The notes below the pieces were generated by a model, which did not search any database, had not been told where the DNA came from, and worked only from the letters and a program-made list of their open reading frames with translations. Shown one piece after another: positions 1-10,969 of a DNA stretch of 64,000 bases (its first letter is position 1; every line of letters begins with the position of its first letter). The position numbers and the translations under genes were made by a program. Source of the stretch: Holacanthus passer (Eukaryota > Chordata > Actinopteri > Pomacanthidae); assembly GCA_025331565.1 (NCBI GenBank), contig JAFREQ010000042.1, positions 1,207,501-1,271,500 on the forward strand, given 5' to 3'.

Positions 1-811
1 CAAACGAAACGAGCACAAACTATCATTGTTATTCAGTATTAGTGGGCTCATTGCAGGGTTTCTGCTTGACGACCTGGTTTCAAACGCACAAACCTTCGGT
101 GATATCTGTGGACAGACGCCACCGTCCTCCAGGAGAATTAAGCAAAGTCTCTGTCGAGGAGTTCAGCACATGTAGGAACTAATCTTTGACCTGAAATCAC
201 CACTGCCGAAGAAGGAATCGGTGGCGTTTTAGTGTCGACCGAGATCACGACCGTGCGCTCGGCTGTGATTCACAGAACTTTGCTTCCTCGTTAAAAGCTC
301 ATTGAAAGACGGTGAATGCCACAGAAACAGTAATAATCTGATGACTCAGTGGTAAATAAAAGGCTGCTGAGCCATTAAGCTCATGCACAGTGCTCGTGTT
401 GGCTCAGCTTGGACAAACAGCCGGACTCGGTCCTGAGCTGAGGATGAACCGGTGACGAGTTCACTTCGTGACGGAGGTTTGAACCGACACGATCGTTTAG
501 TGTCGTTAGATCGTCCAGTGAACAAACGACAAAATCAGTGACGATGAGTCTTTGAACGGATTCGTGATTTCCACCTCAACACATCTCATCTACATCATTG
601 ATATCTGTACGCTGATAAAATGAAATGACAAAATGAGCTAATTCCAAATATTTCTCGAAAGAGATGTTGCTGCTTTTTTAAAAAGTCATTTTTCTGTCCT
701 CTAAGCTCCTGAAACCATCACAGCTATGTTTAATCCCAACCTTCACCTAATGTCCTCACTTTCCAAACATCTTCTCACTGCCAGGGTCCAAACAGATACA
801 GAAGTACAAGA

Positions 812-844
<33 letters not shown>

Positions 845-970
845 AGGGATTATTGAACAATCTAAACTAGATTAGAACGTATAAATCCCATCAGAGAAAC
901 CTGATCCGAACCAATCCTCTAATCTGATTTGACCTGGTGAATCAGCTGTGATACACATGTGGTCAGCAGT

Positions 971-1009
<39 letters not shown>

Positions 1010-1291
1010 TCCATCCCCTCAAAAGGGTGATGAATGTGAGAGTTGTGCAACTGTGGCGCCATCCACCACTGCTGTAAACACACTCAGCTGGATGTCAACA
1101 GGCAGTACACACGGTACACACACACACACACACACACACAACACACACAACACACACACACACACACAAACACACATGTAAACACTCCCTTCCTGCAGTC
1201 AGGGTGCTGGAATCTGAACACTGCAGGTATTTTAATGTATCTGTAATGTGAATGTGTGCACTGTGGAAACTGCCGCAGTGAAAGTTAAACA

Positions 1292-1342
<51 letters not shown>

Positions 1343-1464
1343 TATAGGTGGGGGGTGTTGCAGGATTTATTGAGCTCCTTCCATTGATGTCCAGTCTTTT
1401 ATTGGAAATATGATGCTTCTTCCTGTCAATAAACACACACCCCTACACACACACACACACACAC
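812..1464. repeat. cluster of (CA)n/(GT)n microsatellites
   Basis: Five dinucleotide tracts lie within 650 bp: (AC) at 812-837, (GT) at 973-1010, (AC) at 1115-1176 broken by single A insertions, (AC) at 1299-1340 and (AC) at 1445-1464. The GT tract and the AC tracts are in opposite orientation, so a transcript could fold them onto one another. They lie in the presumed xylt1 intron. Confidence 0.95.
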
Positions 1465-1552
1465 TTTATCACCTTCACACACGTTAGGCCCTCACTGATC
1501 TTCACTGAAATTTCACAACGCTGCAACACACAACAACAGAACAAGCTTGTAT

Positions 1553-2075
1553 TACGCCTGCACCAAGTGATTATTGTCATTATCGATCAATCAGTTGATT
1601 ATTTGGATTAATCGAGTAATTGTTGATTCTCTAAAATGTCAGAAAACTAAAATCACATATCATAACTGTTGAGTTTCAACTGATGGGAATCAATGAGAAA
1701 CTCATTGATTAATCAAATCAAAGCAGCTGAACTTTACAAGACAACGAGTGTAACTGATCGATCGGACCAAATGATCCAGTGACTCTTCATCTAGCGCCAC
1801 CTTCAGGTCGAAGCTTTCATTTATAGCTCTGCTGATGGAAGCTTGAAGAACAGCTGAAACAGCAGCACGTCTGAAACGATCAGTCGAACTAAACAAAACA
1901 TTTGCTGCAGGTGATGAAAACTGAGGCAAAGACTGAAAATGATTCAAGCGAAGCACAACTTCATCTGGTTCCAGCTTCTCAACTGCGATGATCTGCTGTT
2001 TTTCTTCTACGACCAAACATCAATAGATAGAGAGAATTTTACGATTGTTGCTTGGACAAAACAGGACGAGCTGAC
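1553..2075 (+). repeat. degenerate interspersed teleost repeat
   Basis: The segment holds phrases such as attatcgatcaatcagttga, ctaaaatgtcagaaa and ttccagcttctcaactg. I recognise this series as belonging to a short interspersed element common in fish genomes. A second, better preserved copy of its left half is at 17382-17530, and a weaker match is near 12600-12670. It carries no coding capacity and its class is not assigned here. Confidence 0.55.
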
Positions 2076-2704
2076 GGTGAGGATGATTCCTCGGGCTCTG
2101 ACAGATTTGGATTCTATAATGAAAACCGTTGCCGCCCTACAGACTCAGGCCGGGGAAGAAGAAGAGGAGGTAAGTCATCTTCATGTTGTCCAAGCACAAC
2201 AAGTCGGAGCCGTTTGAAAGACAAAACATTTGCTGGGATTAAAATGTTTCACCTCTTCTGAAGCTGTCGGACACTTTGTGAAGGTACCAGAGAGGAAGGG
2301 AGGAGGAAAACAGGAGGAAGAAGGTTCCTGGTAAATTCAGACCCGTCACTGAGCCGCTGCTCTTCAACAAACCTCACACACCTTCACCGACTCATTAACA
2401 CACTGAAGTCATTTCGTCCTCAGATCTAACGACTCGTTTCGCTGTGACATCATCACGTCTTCACCGTCGCCTTCGTTTCCTTCTCTCTCCTCTTTCATCT
2501 CTCTTCACCTCCCAAACTCCCTTCTCTATAAAAAAAGTGCTGGCATGTATCTGCACTGTTTTAAAGCCAATAACTGTCAGGACATATCACAGCTCTGACA
2601 CACACACACACATAGAGGGAAGATCACAGGGTATCTGGTTAACTGTAATGAAAGGACGTAAAAAAAGGATGCCTGCAACACAGCCCACGTCTCTCTCTCT
2701 TTCT

Positions 2705-2705
<1 letters not shown>

Positions 2706-2736
<31 letters not shown>

Positions 2737-2801
2737 GGCACATACAGTACATTCATGTTCTGACTACATGAGAGAACACCTGGATCCCACCAGGTAAAGA
2801 A

Positions 2802-2834
<33 letters not shown>
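2706..2834. repeat. two (CA)n microsatellites
   Basis: Perfect (CA)n tracts lie at 2706-2732 and 2803-2834, separated by about 70 bp of unique sequence. Confidence 0.95.
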
Positions 2835-2838
<4 letters not shown>

Positions 2839-3462
2839 AATGTGAGAAAATCTGTGACAGGAAACATGATGTTTTTCATCTAAATCTAAATTCAGCAGTT
2901 TTAAAAAATCAAACCTGTGAATCACAGATCAACTGACAGAAGCTACTTGTTGTGGGAAGCTTCATGTGTAAAATGTCTGTTAAGGTTTAGGATGAAAAGA
3001 TTCATAAAAACATGTTGACCGGTCCGTTGAATGGAGAGGCGTCTCACCAAACTCCGTTCACAAAACGCACAATTATAATTGCTCATGAAAAACAAGACAC
3101 GAAGGCGACGGCAGAAAAAGACTGAAGCTGTTCTCGGATAATATCGGCTTCATTCTTACATTCGGCCTGAATATCATCAATAAATCGGCTTGTTTCGAGA
3201 ACACGGATCTTTTCTTTGTTCATGCTGATGGAAACAAACACTTCAGAAACACTGAAACAAACGCGTTGATTTTAGCTTTGAGCTCGGAACCTGTTCAGCT
3301 GTTGCAGCGATCTGGATTCGACACATTCAAAGGAACAGCAGCAAACCCAGAGTCTGCTGAACCAGACAAACCGGGCGCGGATCGACCCCTTAAATCGGCG
3401 GCTTTCTGCACGAAGTTCGGCGGCGGATGCAGCGGCGGCATCCTCCAGCTGTAGAAACCTAC

Positions 3463-3723
3463 CGGCCGCAGCTTGTGTCGGGCGGCCGCCTTCCCGAGCG
3501 CCGGCGGCGGCTCGCTCCTCCTCCTCGGTCGCTCCCCGGCGGCTCCGTGCGGCCCCCCGCCCCGGTCCTCTCTCCTCGGGCGGCTGCGGGCTCCTCCGTC
3601 CCCGGCGGCCGCGTCCAGGCTGCTGAAGTTCCACACGAGCAGCGTCTGCAGCAGCAGCACGGCGGCGGCGGCGGACAGCAGCGCGGCGGAGCGGGAGCGG
3701 CGGGCCAGCCGGCGGCCACACAT
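3463..3723 (-). CDS. xylt1: Xylosyltransferase 1, first coding exon (partial gene)
   Basis: Xylosyltransferases attach xylose from UDP-xylose to serine of proteoglycan core proteins in the Golgi, the first step of heparan and chondroitin sulfate synthesis. This exon gives the 87-residue N-terminus. It has a short basic cytoplasmic tail (GRRLARRSRS), a type II membrane anchor at about residues 13-31 (Ala/Leu-rich) and the stretch LLQTLLVWNFSSLD, which is close to human XYLT1 and less like XYLT2. A Gly/Arg/Pro-rich low-complexity stem follows. The reading frame leaves the exon in phase 0 at a good donor (CCG|GTAGGT, GT at 3462-3461). The catalytic exons are left of the window. The GC-rich coding sequence contrasts with the AT-rich flanks. 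The call rests on the anchor region, as the stem is low complexity. Confidence 0.85.
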
Positions 3724-3900
3724 CGTTCTCCTCCCGGCGGATCAGCCTCCGAGCCCCGGCCGCTAAACGCCGACAGCGGGGTATGAAGGCTCCGCTGCGC
3801 CGCCTGAGAGGGGCTGCTGGCGGCGGGGAGGAGGAGGAGGAGGAGGAGGAGGGGGGGGAGGAGGAGGAGGAGGAAGAGGGGGGGGGGAGCTGGCACAGGC
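3724..3900 (-). promoter_or_regulatory. xylt1: xylt1 5' UTR/promoter with (GGA)n tract
   Basis: The GC-rich sequence upstream of the xylt1 start carries a purine tract at 3826-3889 on the plus strand: GGA repeats broken by runs of eight and nine G. On the transcribed (minus) strand it reads as TCC repeats. The tract lies about 100-165 nt before the start codon, so it is either 5' UTR or core promoter. Its G-runs fit the pattern for intramolecular G-quadruplex formation. The exact transcription start cannot be read from the sequence. Confidence 0.6.
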
Positions 3901-4074
3901 TGCAAATGAGGAGAGAGATCCACAGGAAACATCTCTGTCTTTTGTTAGAGAGAAGCTGCAGTTTGTTGTGATTCTGCAGCTTCGTCTCATGAACTAAAGT
4001 CAAATCAGGATAAAAACACAGATTCACAGAAGGTGAAGAGTTAAAATGCACATTTCAAACATGCAACTGCAAAA

Positions 4075-4454
4075 TAGACAGATGATAGATAGATAGATGA
4101 TAGATAGATAGATAGATAGATGATAGATAGATAGATAGATGATAGATAGATGATAGACAGATAGATAGATAGATAGATAGATGATAGATAGATGATGGAT
4201 AGATGATAGATAGATAGATAGATAGATGATAGATAGATAGATAGATGATAGATAGATAGATAGATGATAGATAGATGATGGATAGATGATGGATAGATGA
4301 TAGATAGATAGATAGATAGATAGATGATAGATAGATAGATTGATAGATGATAGATAGATGATAGACAGATAGATAGATAGATAGATGATAGATAGATGAT
4401 AGATAGATAGATGATAGATAGATAGATAGATAGATTGATAGATGATAGACAGAC

Positions 4455-4506
<52 letters not shown>

Positions 4507-4532
4507 GGATGATAGATAGATGATGGATAGAT

Positions 4533-4567
<35 letters not shown>

Positions 4568-4606
4568 GATAGATAGATAGATAGATTGATAGATAGATAG
4601 ATAGAT

Positions 4607-4653
<47 letters not shown>

Positions 4654-4866
4654 GATAGATAGATGATAGACAGATAGATGATAGATAGATAGATGATAGA
4701 TAGATAGATAGATGATAGATAGATAGATGATAGATAGATAGATAGATAGATGATAGATAGATAGATAGATGATAGATAGATAGATAGATAGATGATAGAT
4801 AGATAGATGATAGATAGATAGATGATAGATAGATAGATAGATAGATGATAGATAGATGATAGATAG
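4075..4866. repeat. about 790-bp (GATA)n tetranucleotide array
   Basis: A long array of GATA/TAGA units is broken at irregular intervals by GATGATA, GACA and TTGA variants. It starts about 350 bp upstream of the xylt1 start codon. The apparent minus-strand protein (SIYLSIYLS...) is a translation artefact of the array. The interruptions recur as a loose higher-order unit, which suggests unequal exchange as well as slippage. Confidence 0.97.
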
Positions 4867-5095
4867 GAAATTCCTTTGTTGTAGCAGCTACAGTTGAAAC
4901 AACACATCAAACAGCGAGGTCACATCTTGACATAAAATAAAACACTGCAAAATAAAAAACAAAAATAATATAATAAAACACTCTAAAAACAACAGGTGTC
5001 TTTTCTGGTTTGATATGATAATGATTCAATATGATCTTTCTACGTTTCTTCCCCACACACGTGCAAATATGATGCACAGGAGAATCGCTCCACTA

Positions 5096-5168
5096 TCAAA
5101 GGTGAAAATCTCAAACTAAACTCAGACGTAAAAAGAGCCTTTTGTTTTGCAGGTTGCAATGACACAGT
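5096..5168 (-). repeat. duplicated gig2 3'-end fragment (copy A)
   Basis: This 73-bp segment matches 6452-6546, where the polyadenylation signal of gig2 lies, at almost every base. Copy B carries about 22 extra bases after the shared phrase aaactaaactc. In copy A the minus-strand AATAAA has become AACAAA. No gig2 coding sequence was found beside copy A. It looks like the remnant of a tandem duplication that once included the 3' end of a gig2 gene. Confidence 0.7.
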
Positions 5169-5474
5169 GATTTTCATTCACACACAGAACAACAATCCAC
5201 ATATTCAAATCATGACGTGACAAACACAAGGTTCAGTGAAAGAGGTCAGTCAAAAGGTCAAAGGTGTCGGAACATTCATCCATGGACACACAAACAGAGC
5301 AGTTCTTCGACTGTTCGATGACATTTTAATACATCACACGAATCTAATAAATGATTGATTGATAAATGATCTTCGCTGTCTGTGCAGTCGACTGATGGGA
5401 GAAATGAAATATGATAATAAACACATCACGCAGGCTTAGACGAACAAGCCTCCTCCACCCAAGACAATGATTAC

Positions 5475-5476
<2 letters not shown>

Positions 5477-5519
<43 letters not shown>
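5477..5519. repeat. (CA)n microsatellite
   Basis: A perfect (CA)21 tract in the xylt1-gig2 intergenic region. Confidence 0.97.
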
Positions 5520-5522
<3 letters not shown>

Positions 5523-6518
5523 CCAGCAGTTCCATGAATCTCCATCACTGTTCGCCTCCTAATACACTTTCCACCAGATTAGTCTGATTTCATGCATATT
5601 GCAGTGAAGTGCCACAAATCTATTTGAACAAACGTCTAAAAATAGACAGGATTTCTCTTCTTCCACTCTTTGCCCTCTCTCTCTTTCTCTCTGTTGTTGT
5701 TCTCTCCATCCTCCTCCTCAGATCTGGATCTTTGTCCTGCAGGACATTCGACCCTCGGTGTGTTTTGTCTCTGATGTGAATGTCTGACCTCTTCCTGGTC
5801 TCGTGGTGAAGAGGTCATGTGACTTAGGTCATACCTGTTTTGACAGAACCTTCTCCAACATCTGTTGGAGAAACATCATCAGTCAGATTTGGCTCCTTCC
5901 TGCCAAACAAGGACCTGCACATGTTTCAGAAGAAACAGAAAAGTCATCAACTATTTTTATATTCGTTCAATCACTTTTCTGGCACAAATGTCAAATATTT
6001 GATGGCGACAGCTTCTTGAATTCTGCAGTTGTTCTTTGTCCTACATCACAGTACATTTACTGTCTTTGTGCTTTGGACGTTTAACAGATAAAACAAGACA
6101 CGATGCTCGAACATAAAATCATTTGAGTGGGTCACATTCATACCTGTGGAGGAATTCACGGCAGTGTGAACCACGGAGCAACAGCGCCACCTGGACACAA
6201 GATCACGTATTACACATCTCAGTGTTCACGTCATAGGATCCATGTAGGATTACTGCAGACGTCACAACAGCTGAAAATTCATATTAAAAATATATTTGGT
6301 GTGGTCATTTTTTATAATGAGCTGAACTTGAAAACAAAAGGTTTCCTACACACAGGACACTCGACACAGGACAGAACAACATGTCCCTGTCTCAGGTGAC
6401 GTCAGAGTGTGAAAACGATACCTGTGCTTCTTCCAGGTAAAATCTGTTATTTCAAAGGTGAATATCTCAAACTAAACTCAACATAACCAGACAAACAACT
6501 CAGACTTAAAAAGAGCCT

Positions 6519-6524
6519 TTTATT
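6519..6524 (-). terminator. gig2 polyadenylation signal (AATAAA)
   Basis: AATAAA on the minus strand (TTTATT on plus) lies 110 bp beyond the gig2 stop codon. It sits inside the segment that is duplicated at 5096-5168. Confidence 0.7.
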
Positions 6525-6633
6525 TTGCAGGTTGCAATGACACAGTAACAAAATATAATGTCATTTACTTTTTATCCAAACATACGAAAATACATTTGAA
6601 CATACAAAATAAATTGGTTAGAACTGGCGGAGA

Positions 6634-7149
6634 TCACATGTAGCCCCACGCACCACGCCCAGGCACAGGCCAACCCCCACACGGGGCTGGTTTTGGGTGG
6701 ATGAGTTGAATGATCTCGATTCGACGGGGATCCCAGACACAATCCTCCTCCAAACCGCTCTTCACCATTCCACAGTTGGGTGGCACCCAGGCGGTGTCAT
6801 ACACCCGACCACAGCTGGCGTCATGCCAGGTCTTCTGACGCGGGTGACCTTGATAATCGATGCAGATCACGTCCCCCACGTCGACCACGACCTTAATGAC
6901 GACCTTGTCAGACTCGGGGTGATCGATGGGATAGCGGCTGGCTTTATTCAGGTCTCTGCTGAGGTAGACGCCGCGGCCCAGCATCCCGTCTGCAGACTGC
7001 TGAAAACCTGTGCACGCGATGGACTTAGCATTCTTCCGGGTGGTACCATGGTACATGATGTACCTTTTACCGGCGACTGGTGCCAAGGCGCCCAGCCGAC
7101 TGAACCCAGAGGGGAAGTAAAAGTCATCTTCAGCCCACTGGTACGACAT
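6634..7149 (-). CDS. gig2: Gig2-like interferon-induced protein (PARP-fold)
   Basis: Gig2 proteins are fish and amphibian antiviral effectors first found as virus- and interferon-induced genes; they resemble the catalytic domain of poly(ADP-ribose) polymerases. The 171-residue product begins MSYQWAEDDFYFPSG. It carries the PARP-like phrases MYHGT (His34), GMLGRGVYLSRDLNKASRY (Tyr62, Tyr73) and EEDCVWDPRRIEI, whose Glu135 sits where the PARP catalytic Glu is expected. A His-Tyr-Glu triad is therefore possible. The C-terminus (after about 150) is Pro/Gly-rich. The whole coding region is in one exon, with a spliced 5' UTR: the acceptor TTACAG lies 10 nt before the ATG (exon starts at 7159) and the donor is at 8154. 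The larger open frame reaching 7215 is intronic. Enzymatic activity is inferred only. Confidence 0.9.
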   Translation of the reverse strand: MSYQWAEDDFYFPSGFSRLGALAPVAGKRYIMYHGTTRKNAKSIACTGFQQSADGMLGRGVYLSRDLNKASRYPIDHPESDKVVIKVVVDVGDVICIDYQGHPRQKTWHDASCGRVYDTAWVPPNCGMVKSGLEEDCVWDPRRIEIIQLIHPKPAPCGGWPVPGRGAWGYM

Positions 7150-7159
7150 GTTGGTGCCA

Positions 7160-8153
7160 CTGTAAGAAAGAGGTTTATTAGTATAAAGATTCAGTTTGAA
7201 GAAACAAAACATCATTGCAAATAGAAAAACACAGGAATGAAATCAGAAAAGTAACAAATTGTTCAACAGCAGGTTGAAGGTTCATTTTAAATTCTGCATG
7301 TGTTTAGCCTAGCTTAGCATGACGGGCAGCTCGGCGTGGCCTTCCTCAGGCAGAGAACAGGCCGTGTTGTGGGAGCGTCTGGCTTCAGATACAGGTGAGA
7401 CATGAAATATGACCCAGGGCCATTCTGAGTAATAACCCAAGAACCTGGAGACTCATCTAATGCAAAAACACTGCGGTTCACTTCTCCTGTGGAAAATCTC
7501 TACGAAATGGATTAACACAACGTTTGGTGCAGACATTCATTGTCCCCAGAGAATGTATCATAGTGAGAGCTCTTGGCTTAAACATGTGAGACTAAAATAG
7601 TGTAAGTGTATTTCCCCCGGTGGAAAACACCATGACCTCATTCTGCTAAACCTCGGTTTTTGTCATGGTGAGCTCAAAGCAGCGCCGAGTCTGAGTCCAG
7701 CCTGTGGACTCTTTTTCTAACAGAGAGATAAATCCAGGTGCTTTCATTATTTCTAAAGTCATGATGAAAGTTCAGCGTGTTTTTACTGTAAGAGAAAGTT
7801 TACTCTTTATTCTGCTGTGCATGTATTTATAGTTCTGTTAAACAGGATGCTTCAGTTTTCCAGCCCTGACATTATTAAAACATTTCCCATTATTTCTAAC
7901 AGTATCTGGTAAAACTAATAATTCAGCTTGTGAGAGAATGAAAACGTCTTTTCTAGGATTAAACACGTCATCGACTTTGTTTAGGCGCCAAACACAAGAA
8001 TACATCATCCAGGAAGCTGAGTCAGACACACCAACATCTTACGCTGAAGGTTTAAGAGCAACTAACATCGTGTCCTCACACACACACACACGGTGTTGAA
8101 AAGATTTACTGTAAAAGATGTGTTAGGGAAAAACAAAGTGTGTGTTCACATAC
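7160..8153 (-). other. gig2: gig2 intron 1
   Basis: An intron of 994 bp with CAG|GTATGT at its 5' end (GT at 8153-8152) and TTACAG at its 3' end (AG at 7161-7160). It separates a short non-coding exon from the coding exon. It contains a fragment (7501-7572) of an interspersed repeat also seen at 39651-39900, 47010-47095 and 51969-52040. Confidence 0.8.
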
Positions 8154-8175
8154 CTGTGTAGGTTCCTCCAGTGAT
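8154..8175 (-). other. gig2: gig2 5' non-coding exon 1
   Basis: A very short leader exon is inferred between the donor CAG|GTATGT (exon ends at 8154) and a start about 25-30 bp downstream of the TATA box at 8199-8205. The outer edge is approximate. Confidence 0.65.
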
Positions 8176-8198
8176 GCAGGGCGTGACCTCACTCTGCT

Positions 8199-8267
8199 CT
8201 TTATACGGGTCAGGATTCAGGAGGAAGTTCCATATATGTGTGTGTTCATCTTTCACTTTCGTTTCAC
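8199..8267 (-). promoter_or_regulatory. gig2: gig2 promoter: TATA box and ISRE
   Basis: On the minus strand TATAAAG lies at 8205-8199. About 45 bp further upstream is an interferon-stimulated response element: plus-strand tttcactttcgtttcac at 8251-8267 gives GAAA repeats, including an exact GAAANNGAAA. Spacing of ISRE, TATA and leader exon is that of a classic type I interferon-induced gene, and IRF or ISGF3 binding is the natural reading. Confidence 0.85.
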
Positions 8268-8269
8268 TT

Positions 8270-10969
8270 GTTGCACTGTTTTCTGACTCTCGTTTACAGT
8301 CGGATGAAGGATATTACGTGGGTGTGGTCAGAAGTCATGTTGGGTTTATGTCCTGCCAGAGTTATGGGACTTTCCAGGCCAGATGGACGTTTTCACTGCA
8401 AGAAAGAAGAAAACAGTGAAGATGCTCGTGCACAGTGGAAGAGGAGAAACCGCCTCTCACTCATCTCTGTGTGCAAGTTTCTATCCAAATATAAAACTAA
8501 TAATGACTGAGTTTCTAGAAAATCTGAATATCAGGTGTTGGGCATCAAACCGTTACAGAAGAAAAGGACAGAGATGACGTCATGAAAAGAGCATGATGGA
8601 AACATCGCATTCCTTTTAGTTTCATGTATTAAAGTCTGTTTCCTTTTGTTTTTAGTGATACATCAACTTTACCCTCTTCAGCCAAGTGTAAAAACTTGTT
8701 TGCATTATTTTGACTTTTTTATGTGCATAAAAACAGATGGATAGAAAAGCACTTCGCCTCACATCATTCATCTCTGGGCGGAGCCTGGAATCACCTGCTG
8801 CTTTTATATTTGCTCAAGTAGGAGTCAGTTACATGTTGAATCAGGTTTAAAAGGCTTCTCCACTTCATCCAACTTTCCTCCTCATTTTCAAAGTGTGTGT
8901 GCAGATGCGTTATTACTCATGTGACTCATCCTGAAACAGAATCACTCTGAAGAAGGAAAGAATGGAAGTGAAGTGAAGTGATCACAGGTTGGTTTCACTT
9001 CCACTCCAAGTGGCTTTGTTTTAAACACACGCTTGAATTTTGTTTCACGGTTGCAGGAACCTCTGTCACCCACACCTTCACTCAGGGACGAATGAACCAA
9101 TTCATTAATATGATGACAGAGGAGTAAATGTAAAAACAAGACGGCTGATCACACACAGCTTTTCTTCCTCTACATTAACTGATGACACACAAACCTTTTT
9201 GTTTCTGCTCAGATTCTCTGCTGAACATTTACCACAAATGTGAAATGTGACGTATTGTGAGTCATCAGTGATGAAGGTTCTCTATAGTTTGATTTGCTGA
9301 CGTCTTGCAGGCAGAAATCATTTTCACAGCCTTGGCACAGAAACACAATGGTTCAAGTTATTTAAAATCATTTTCTGCCAAAGTTTTGAGAGATTTCTGC
9401 ATTTCTGTTTCTTCTCACTGGTTTGAAGTGGGCGGGGCTCAGGTGGAAAAAGGTGATGTCACATATTGTCACAAATCTGATCAAATCACACACAAACAGT
9501 CCTGATGAAGCAGAGCAGCTGGTTTAAGTGTTAAACTCTTCAACACACACACACAACCTCTAATACCTCACTCAATGTACTACGTTCTGTCTCACCTCAA
9601 CACTGCAGCACCTGAACCTTTGCTGCTTTTCATCCCTCATCTCTTCTCCTCATTCCTACCACCTCTCTACTCTCTGAGCCAGAAATTCCAGATTTTATGA
9701 TGATGAAATCATCAGCGTAAAACAAAACTGAAAGCATGAAACAGTAAAAATGTCTCTGAAAGTTTTTACATGATCACCATCATCATATATTCTAAATTAT
9801 ATTTTATGTGACTCAGTTTCTCTGCAGCTTTTTGGTCTTTTCCTCTCTGTGTGAAAATCCCAAAGTGGACTCAAGAATCAGTCAGAAAGTGAAGGTTTAT
9901 TCAAACAAACTGGAACAAACCTCTTTGTTTGAGTGTCACAGCTCTGCAAAAGTCTTTGGTTGAATCTGAGACCTCAGATAAGCTCCATATTACAAGAGGA
10001 GCTTTTTAAAAGTCATGAGATCAAACTGCCATGAATGAAACGATAACAGTTTATATTTGAATCCTTCACATCGGTCAGAGGCACATTGTGACTAAACTGC
10101 ATTTAGAACACAAAACTGCACAGAACATCTGAACGATTGATGTGAGATTTGTGAAATGTTACATTGCAAATAATGTTATTTTGTAGTGACCTTTACGGGA
10201 ACTTCTGCGGCGCTGCAGTAAACTGGAATAGTATGCAGTAAGAATACAGCACATGTTGTGTATTGAACATGATGTTAGCCCAGTTTTTCATACTAGAACA
10301 TACAACATATTCCTCAAGAATTAAAGTGTCTGGAAACTACATTATTATGTCATTATCAGGGTAAAAGAAATGAGATTAAAATATATACGAGATGAAATGA
10401 TATTCAGTACAAAATCTGAGACACCTGATAGACAAATATGCAGTGTAGAACAAATCAGAAAATCTCTTCAACATTAAAAGAAATGCACTTCATTCAAGAG
10501 ACTGGATGATTGCGAGCTCTAAACTGTCTCCAGATCAGATTTGGTCGTGTGGGCAAAACGAAATCAAGTGAATGATGTAATGTTAGTCGTACTTCTGCAG
10601 TTATTTTGCAATTGAAAGTAACTAGTATGTGATATAATACATTTGGAAAGTAACTTGCCCAACACTAATGCTGATGTGTTAATAAACAGCTACACATTTG
10701 CCATATTCACTGAATAAGGTGATTATATGTTAATAGTTTGTTCTGCTGCCCCCAAGTGGCCAAAACTCCCCATAACAGCTTTAAACCTGCATTATTTCTA
10801 TTTTGTCACAAGCGAGTGACGTCCTTCCTGTTACATCACAGTTATTTCATCCATCGTGGATATAAAACAAATCGGTGAGGGAAGCTTAAAAAACAGACCC
10901 CAACCCGACCAGGACCATGAAAAAGGTGATGTCGGCACATTAAACTTAAAAAGCTTTTAATAAGTGTTT
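8270..10969. other. gig2-zinc finger gene intergenic region
   Basis: AT-rich sequence without a recognisable gene; short open frames at 8171-8577 (plus), 8942-9139 (minus) and 9305-9505 (plus) have no known domain. A CTCF-like 16-mer lies at 10747-10762. Nothing else stands out. Confidence 0.6.
10747..10762 (+). promoter_or_regulatory. candidate CTCF site
   Basis: The 16-mer tgcccccaagtggcca differs at one position from the common CTCF core TGCCCCCTAGTGGCCA. It sits between the inducible gig2 gene and the zinc-finger gene, where an insulator would make sense. The call is by motif alone. Confidence 0.35.

Larger units (their letters stand above)
1..3462 (-). other. xylt1: xylt1 intron 1 (partial), repeat-rich
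   Basis: This stretch lies downstream (minus strand) of the xylt1 exon 1 donor and runs off the left edge, so it is read as part of intron 1. No xylt1 exon 2 similarity was found in it. It holds (CA)n or (GT)n microsatellites at about 812-837, 973-1010, 1115-1176, 1299-1340, 1445-1464, 2706-2732 and 2803-2834. A degenerate interspersed repeat lies at about 1553-2075. Short reading frames here (for example CVCVCV-type) are translated microsatellite. No other gene is seen. Confidence 0.6.
4867..6515. other. xylt1-gig2 intergenic region
   Basis: No convincing gene is present. The interval holds a (CA)n tract at 5477-5519 and a copy (5096-5168) of the 3' flank of gig2, described separately. Short reading frames at 5636-5818 (minus), 5803-6084 and 6127-6399 (plus) lack recognisable domains and have no coding signature. 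Confidence 0.6.

Noticed and set aside
948..1436. Cys/Val or Thr/His repeat peptides
   Set aside because: They arise from (GT)n and (CA)n microsatellites.
4041..4910. 289-residue minus-strand frame of the type SIYLSIYLS
   Set aside because: It is the translation of the GATA array, which has no stops on that strand; it is not a protein.
7150..7215. 22-residue N-terminal extension of gig2
   Set aside because: The extra frame crosses a good acceptor (TTACAG) and reads AT-rich intron. The family starts at MSYQW.
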